64,000 nt of DNA from positions 1-64,000 of the forward strand of contig CAKSZH010000002.1 in the NCBI GenBank assembly GCA_934525675.1. The letters are read 5' to 3'. Shown in pieces: positions 59,544 to 64,000 of the stretch. Position numbers and translations under genes: made by a program. The stretch comes from an uncultured Eubacteriales bacterium. Its GTDB lineage: Bacteria > Bacillota > Clostridia > Oscillospirales > CAG-272. Position 1 is the first letter of the stretch. The number at the start of each line of letters is the position of its first letter. The notes under the pieces are model-generated. The model was not told the DNA's origin. It did not search any database and was given only the letters and a program-made list of their open reading frames with translations.

Positions 59544-59583
59544 GAGCTTTTTCAAAAAACAGCGTTGATTTTGGCTTGAAATC

Positions 59584-60312
59584 CTATATCCGCACCAAAA
59601 GCGGCATGAAGTTGAGATAATCCGCAGAGATCAGACGGCAGGTGATTCCCTCAAACGTCTCCGCAGGCGGGATTTCGTATACTCCGTGGATGTGCCCGAA
59701 GTAGCAATCCGTGACCTGATGAGCGTGCAGAATGTCCACCGTTTCGCGGGATAAAAAGTCTCCGAAGACGGGCGGGAAGTGGAGAAAAACAAGAATGGGG
59801 AGGTCGGGTTTTCCCGCGTTGTTTCTGAGGCGTTCCGCCGCGTCAAGGCTCATGGAAAGACGCTGTGCCTCCCGGTTGACAATCTTTTCATAATCGACCT
59901 CGCCGACCGTTTTCTGCATACTTTTGTCCTGAAACCAGCCGCGCGTTCCCGCAACAACGCAGTCTTCAAAAGCATATGCGTTATTGTACAAAAAGTCAAT
60001 CGTGGTGATTCCGTTTTCCGCAAGAAACGCTTTCATTTTGGAAACGGTCGTCCACCAGAAATCGTGGTTTCCTTTTCCGAGCAGCTTTTTTCCGGGGAGT
60101 GCGTCGATAAAGCGGAAATCCGCGAGTGCTTCCGAAAGATTCATTCCCCAGGAAATGTCTCCGGGAACGATTACGGTGTCTTTGTCCGACACGACCGCAC
60201 ACCAGTTTTTCTCCAGCTTTTCGCGGTAAGCGCGCCAGCGGTCGCCGAATACCTCCATAGACTTGTTGACCTGTCCCGAAAGATGCAGATCGGCAATGAC
60301 AAATAAAGACAT
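59584..60312 (-). CDS. Metallophosphoesterase
   Basis: A 242-residue calcineurin-like phosphoesterase: ADLHL, GDISWG, GKGNHDFWW, LHFPP and GHIHG supply the metal ligands. It opens directly with MSLFVIADLHLS, so there is no signal peptide. The sequence is of the clostridial cytosolic type with unknown substrate. The start at 60312 has GGGAAAG upstream; a longer frame from 60486 overlaps the DUF1540 gene on the other strand. Confidence 0.88.
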   Translation of the reverse strand: MSLFVIADLHLSGQVNKSMEVFGDRWRAYREKLEKNWCAVVSDKDTVIVPGDISWGMNLSEALADFRFIDALPGKKLLGKGNHDFWWTTVSKMKAFLAENGITTIDFLYNNAYAFEDCVVAGTRGWFQDKSMQKTVGEVDYEKIVNREAQRLSMSLDAAERLRNNAGKPDLPILVFLHFPPVFGDFLSRETVDILHAHQVTDCYFGHIHGVYEIPPAETFEGITCRLISADYLNFMPLLVRI

Positions 60313-60393
60313 AAAATCTTTCCCACACTCTCTGAATAAACTTTTGTATCGCGGAAAAACTAACAGTATCACAAAAAAAGGAGTGATACCGAA

Positions 60394-60594
60394 ATGGAAC
60401 ACAATCAGAATGAAAACCTCGGATGCGGATGCGGCACCAAGCCGATCAAGGGTATCAAGTGCGACGTCAGCAACTGCTTCTACCACGTCAACGAAACGAC
60501 CTGTACGGCAGGTGAAATCGCAGTAGGTCCCAGCTCTGCGGCTGCCCCCGGGGATACCCTCTGCGCGACCTTCAAGCAGAAGAAGGATCTTTGA
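60394..60594 (+). CDS. DUF1540 domain protein
   Basis: A 66-residue protein with a Cys pattern CGCG...IKCDVSNCFYH...CTAGEI...C that defines DUF1540, a small clostridial domain probably binding a metal through four cysteines. AAAGGAG lies 10 nt upstream. Function is unknown; some members are made in sporulating cells. Confidence 0.9.
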   Translation: MEHNQNENLGCGCGTKPIKGIKCDVSNCFYHVNETTCTAGEIAVGPSSAAAPGDTLCATFKQKKDL

Positions 60595-60699
60595 TGTGCC
60601 ATGGAGATGACGGTCTGATTGTCGCGAGGAATCGGTTTTCGGTCGTGTAAAACAGCTGAAATTTCCGGGCCGACAGGCAGATTGGATTTTCCGTTCCGA

Positions 60700-60743
60700 A
60701 AAACGCCCGGACGTCCAGTGCGTGACGTCCGGGACGTTTTTTA
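60700..60743. terminator. Bidirectional terminator between DUF1540 gene and thrC
   Basis: CCCGGACGTC / GACGTCCGGG stem, outer AACG/CGTT pairs interrupted by one mismatch, and a T6 tail overlapping the thrC stop. Confidence 0.88.
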
Positions 60744-62219
60744 TTTTGCGTAACCGAGCACATCGGCTTTCATGTGCGAAGGATCGGAAACTCCGGTAAA
60801 ACGCACCGTCCGTTCCGCAATACCGCGAAGCGGGTAGGGAATCTCTGTTTCCGTATGCGACGCGAGCAGATCGAGAGCGGCAAGCGCGTCGGGCGCGTCC
60901 TTCCCGGTGAGGGAACGGTAAACATCCGCAGCAAATTTGTAGGGGCTTGCGGTGGACGCGACGACGAGGGGCGTCCGGTCACCGGTTTCGCGGCGATATT
61001 TCTCCGCGGCGCAAAGCGCAACGGCGGTGTGGGGATCTGCAAGGTACCCTGCGGCGAAGTAATCACGAATGGTTGCGGCGGTCTCTTCTTCCGTCGCAAA
61101 ATATCCGGAGAAGCTCCGGCCGATCTCCGCCTTGACATCTTCGTCCACCGTATACTGCCCGGTCTTTGCGAGGGAATCCATATATTCGCGGGTGCGGTCG
61201 GCACCTGCGGTGAAATACAGAAGGCGCTCCAGATTGCTGGAGATCAGAATGTCCATTGAGGGGGACATGGTGACGTGGAAAGCGCGGTTACGATCATAGG
61301 TACCCGTGCGGAGAAAATCGGTAAGGATGTTGTTGCGGTTGGAGGCACAGATCAGTCTGCCGATCGGCAAGCCCATGCGTCCGGCAAGGTATGCCGCGAA
61401 GATGTTGCCGAAGTTTCCGGTCGGAACGCAGATGTTGATGCGGTCGCCGACAGAGATCTTTCCTTCGTTCACCAGATCGCAGTAAGCGGATACATAGTAG
61501 ACGATCTGCGGCGCGAGCCGTCCCCAGTTGATGGAGTTGGCGCTGGAAAGGAAATAACCGCGCTCATTCAGTTCTTTTGCGACATCGTGATCCGAAAAGA
61601 GCTTCTTGACGCCGGTCTGCGCGTCGTCAAAGTTTCCTCGGATGGCGAGAACGTTGACATTATCTCCGGTTTGTGTCGCCATCTGGAGCTTTTGAACCTT
61701 GGAAACACCGTCCACGGGGTAGAACACCATGATTTTGATGTGATCCACGTCACGGTAACCCTCGAGCGCCGCCTTGCCGGTATCGCCGGAGGTGGCGACC
61801 AGAATAAGGGCAGTCCGGTCCTCGTTGTTTTTCACGAGAGCACGGGAAAGCAGGCGCGGCATGATCTGAAGCGCCATATCCTTGAATGCGGCGGTGGGGC
61901 CGTGCCAGAGTTCGAGCGCATAAATCCCGTCCTTTGCTTCTTTTACCGGGGCAATCCCGCCGTCAAACGACGGTGCGGCATAAACTCCGGAGCAATCTTC
62001 GTACAGTTCGGTATAGGTGTAATCATCAAGGAACATGGAAAGGATCTTTGCCGCGCGGACGGGGTAGGGATCCTTGCACATTGCGCGGATATCTCCTTCG
62101 GTGAGTTCCGGCAGGGAATCCGGCACGAACAGTCCGCCGTCGTCGGCAAGCCCTTGCTTGATAATGTACGAGGCGCTGAATTTGGTTTGTTTTTTGTCTC
62201 TGGTGCTTTGAAACTTCAT
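60741..62219 (-). CDS. thrC: Threonine synthase
   Basis: A 492-residue PLP enzyme making threonine from phosphohomoserine. The PLP lysine lies in TAAFKDMALQ; the phosphate-binding segment is ATSGDTGKAALEG. The long form with an N-terminal extension (TRDKKQTKFSASYIIKQGLADDGGLFVP) is typical of fungal-like and many clostridial enzymes. The start at 62219 has AGAGGAG 8 nt upstream. No other threonine genes are adjacent. Confidence 0.96.
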   Translation of the reverse strand: MKFQSTRDKKQTKFSASYIIKQGLADDGGLFVPDSLPELTEGDIRAMCKDPYPVRAAKILSMFLDDYTYTELYEDCSGVYAAPSFDGGIAPVKEAKDGIYALELWHGPTAAFKDMALQIMPRLLSRALVKNNEDRTALILVATSGDTGKAALEGYRDVDHIKIMVFYPVDGVSKVQKLQMATQTGDNVNVLAIRGNFDDAQTGVKKLFSDHDVAKELNERGYFLSSANSINWGRLAPQIVYYVSAYCDLVNEGKISVGDRINICVPTGNFGNIFAAYLAGRMGLPIGRLICASNRNNILTDFLRTGTYDRNRAFHVTMSPSMDILISSNLERLLYFTAGADRTREYMDSLAKTGQYTVDEDVKAEIGRSFSGYFATEEETAATIRDYFAAGYLADPHTAVALCAAEKYRRETGDRTPLVVASTASPYKFAADVYRSLTGKDAPDALAALDLLASHTETEIPYPLRGIAERTVRFTGVSDPSHMKADVLGYAK

Positions 62220-62366
62220 CTGTTGAACTCCTCTGGGTGAAAATGATAATCGCTGTTTGGATTTATCGTAATATGTTTTCTTTGGCATTCCGTTTCGGCA
62301 CACGGGGATCGGTGCTGCGCAGGACACCGGAAAATCAACGTACTTTTAACAAAACCGGGAAAATCC

Positions 62367-63305
62367 TTATCCGGAAAGCCCCGTGAAAAATGAAAAGGCG
62401 TTTTTCCAAAAGATATGCCCGATCAGCCGGTCGCTGTACCCGTGACGGGCAAACAGATCGGCAATGCGGGAAAGGTCGGAGACATTGCGTATCCCACCCG
62501 GAAGATCGGTCCCGTCCATGTCGCAACCGAGGCACAACGTATTCTCACCGCCGAGCGACAGATAGTGGTCAGCGTGGGCAAGGACTGCCTCGTATGAATT
62601 GCTCCCGAGATGTGCGGGGCAAAGGCACAGCCCGACCACGCCGCCCAAATCGCGCACCGCACGGAAATGCCGGTCGGAAAGATTCCTTGTGTGCGGAAAG
62701 ACGTGATAGGAATCCGAATGGCTTGCGATACACGGTTTCCCCGTCGAAAGAGAGATTTCAATAATCTCTTCTGCCGACGCGACCGACGCATGGGAAATAT
62801 CGGGGATGATGCCGATTTGATGGCATTTTCTGACGACCGCTCGACCGAACGGGGTCAATCCGCTGTCTGTGTCATGTGAACCGCCGATGCAGGTGTTGCC
62901 GCCCCACAGGAGTGTCAGAACCCGTATTCCTGCGCGGTAGAGCGCCGCGAGTCGGGAGAGACTTCCCGCAAGAATTCTTGCGTCTTCCACAGCCGGGATC
63001 AGCGCCGTTTTCCTGCCCGCGAGGATACCCGGGATCTCTTTTCGGGAACGGATGATCTCCGCGCAATTTCCAAGACACGCGTGCAGGTGGGAAAGGACAG
63101 AAAAGCATTGAAGAAAACCTTCGTCATCCGAAAGCGCCTCCGGGCAATAAACCGCCATGACCTGGGCGGTTCGTCGGTAAGACTTCAGTAATTGAGCATT
63201 GATTGCGCAATTGTTACGCGAAAACGATGATTTGGCACGGTACATTTCCAGCGCCGTGTCGCAGTGCAGATCGAACAGGGAAAGCGGGGAAGTCACAGCT
63301 TCCAT
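62367..63305 (-). CDS. Membrane-dipeptidase-like peptidase (M19)
   Basis: A 312-residue zinc dipeptidase. Metal ligands are in FDLHCDT (HxD), the bridging Glu in PAVEDAR, and His residues in ISHAS and SHSDSY; CLGCDMDG closes the barrel. It lacks a signal peptide, so it acts in the cytoplasm on dipeptides. GGAGG lies 9 nt before ATG at 63305. It is the third gene of rnhB-yraN-dipeptidase, 5 nt after yraN. Confidence 0.92.
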   Translation of the reverse strand: MEAVTSPLSLFDLHCDTALEMYRAKSSFSRNNCAINAQLLKSYRRTAQVMAVYCPEALSDDEGFLQCFSVLSHLHACLGNCAEIIRSRKEIPGILAGRKTALIPAVEDARILAGSLSRLAALYRAGIRVLTLLWGGNTCIGGSHDTDSGLTPFGRAVVRKCHQIGIIPDISHASVASAEEIIEISLSTGKPCIASHSDSYHVFPHTRNLSDRHFRAVRDLGGVVGLCLCPAHLGSNSYEAVLAHADHYLSLGGENTLCLGCDMDGTDLPGGIRNVSDLSRIADLFARHGYSDRLIGHIFWKNAFSFFTGLSG

Positions 63306-63310
63306 GCGGT

Positions 63311-63697
63311 TTATCCTCCGTATGCGTTCTCCATATGGCAAACAGAAAGAACTTTCCACAGTCCGCATCTTTTACCCGCGTAGATCTCAATGACATCCAT
63401 CCGGGGCTGCTTGTCTGTCGGATGCGCCCGGAGAAATGCTTCCGCGCAGGCAACGGTGCATCTTTGTTTATGTGCGTCCACTGCCGAAGCGGGACGACCG
63501 TAGCCGCTGGAATCGGGTCCTGCCGATACCCGGGTTTTGACCTCCGCAAAGATAAGGTAATTTTCATTTTCGGCGATGATATCGATTTCGTTGCGCCCTG
63601 CGCGATAGTTGCGCGCAAGGATCCGGAAGCCTTTGGTAAGAAGGTATCCCGCTGCCGCGTCTTCGCCGAAAACGCCGAGCTCCTGCTTTTGATTCAT
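63311..63697 (-). CDS. YraN family (UPF0102) nuclease-fold protein
   Basis: A 128-residue protein with the restriction-endonuclease-like core GEDAAAGYLLTKGFRIL, RNEIDIIAENENYLIFAEVKTR (metal-binding D...ExK), typical of YraN. Predicted to act on Holliday junctions or other DNA; biochemical role open. ATG overlaps the rnhB stop (ATGA), and association with rnhB is the usual arrangement. Confidence 0.93.
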   Translation of the reverse strand: MNQKQELGVFGEDAAAGYLLTKGFRILARNYRAGRNEIDIIAENENYLIFAEVKTRVSAGPDSSGYGRPASAVDAHKQRCTVACAEAFLRAHPTDKQPRMDVIEIYAGKRCGLWKVLSVCHMENAYGG

Positions 63698-64000
63698 TTC
63701 GTTTCCTCGTCGAGAAAACGAATGAATTTTGTCCGGTAAATCGGCGCGGGACCGTACTTCCGGAGCGCATCCATGTGTGCTTTGGTGCCGTATCCCTTGT
63801 GCTTTGCAATGCCGTATTCGGGATACTGCCGGTCAAGTTCCATGCACAGGCGGTCCCGCGTTACCTTGGCTAGTACCGAGGCGGCGGCAATGGACGGAGA
63901 GATCGCGTCGCCGTGTACGACTGCGCGTGCCGGAAGCGTGAACTCGCGGGCGACATTGCCGTCAACGAGCACGAAATCGGCGGGAACGTACAGTCCCGCG
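63694..64000 (-). CDS. rnhB: Ribonuclease HII, C-terminal part, cut by window edge
   Basis: The last 101 codons are visible, with DFVLVDGN at the edge and SIAAASVLAKVTRDRLCMEL and YGIAKHKGYGTKAHMDAL, all diagnostic of RNase HII, which removes ribonucleotides from DNA. The catalytic N-terminal DEAGRG segment lies beyond position 64000. Confidence 0.93.
   Translation of the reverse strand, partial: AGLYVPADFVLVDGNVAREFTLPARAVVHGDAISPSIAAASVLAKVTRDRLCMELDRQYPEYGIAKHKGYGTKAHMDALRKYGPAPIYRTKFIRFLDEETK

Noticed and set aside
56974..59568. An 864-codon plus-strand open frame opposite clpX, clpP and tig
   Set aside because: It is antisense to three conserved genes with ribosome sites and an operon promoter. 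Its Gly/Leu/Cys-rich part is just the complement of the Lys/Ala tail of trigger factor.

Overview
The window reads as chromosomal DNA of an anaerobic, Gram-positive member of the Clostridia (Oscillospirales/Ruminococcaceae-like). This is inferred from the gene set: indolepyruvate:ferredoxin oxidoreductase, IreB, NrdR, a CIRCE-controlled clpB, LytTR/DUF3021, DUF1540, DUF1836, and tig-clpP-clpX. Strong AAGGAGG ribosome sites and sigma-A promoters with 17-bp spacers support it. The base composition is moderately GC-rich. Almost all genes are housekeeping; accessory content is confined to a few places.

Layout. 1-510: three tandem copies of the 5' part of a tRNA-Ser(CGA) gene, minus strand, behind one promoter. 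744-3988: a PBP5-like protein with altered motifs, ribF and ireB. 4101-10181: a three-gene TerB-N / BREX-type ATPase / Lhr-like helicase module, a candidate defence or DNA-processing system, followed by an AT-rich gap and a 97-aa orphan. 11015-14228: nrdR and clpB (CIRCE). 14343-23016: LiaF-like protein, potABCD, an M50 protease, a DUF1836 regulator, HtrA and a LOG-family protein. 23329-25010: tRNA-Leu(CAG), an autoregulated LytTR/DUF3021 pair, a 3' fragment of a second tRNA-Leu gene and a possible 16-codon ORF. 25188-37161: iorAB, fba, lacZ, rsuA, tex, an MsmK-type ATPase and tadA.

37265-46134 holds the most striking object. A dtxR/feoA/feoB iron-uptake locus has feoB cut in two by a 6251-bp element that carries a serine recombinase, aconitase, isocitrate dehydrogenase, an RNA 2',3'-cyclic phosphodiesterase and a metallophosphoesterase. 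The two feoB halves meet exactly in frame if the element is removed at the flanking 7-bp repeat CATGTGC. The attP rebuilt from the two inner ends has perfect 7-bp inverted arms (CGGTCGC/GCGACCG) centred on that repeat. The layout resembles skin-type and nifD-type intervening elements, but the cargo is metabolic.

46314-64000: a 3-methyladenine glycosylase, glycolipid/phospholipid synthesis (GT28-type glycosyltransferase and PlsY), a Zn-alcohol dehydrogenase, tRNA-Val(CAC), an M14 peptidase, a cysteine-rich orphan, the tig-clpP-clpX-purA cluster, threonine synthase, and rnhB-yraN-dipeptidase running off the right edge. All functional calls come from reading protein motifs and gene context. No database search was possible.
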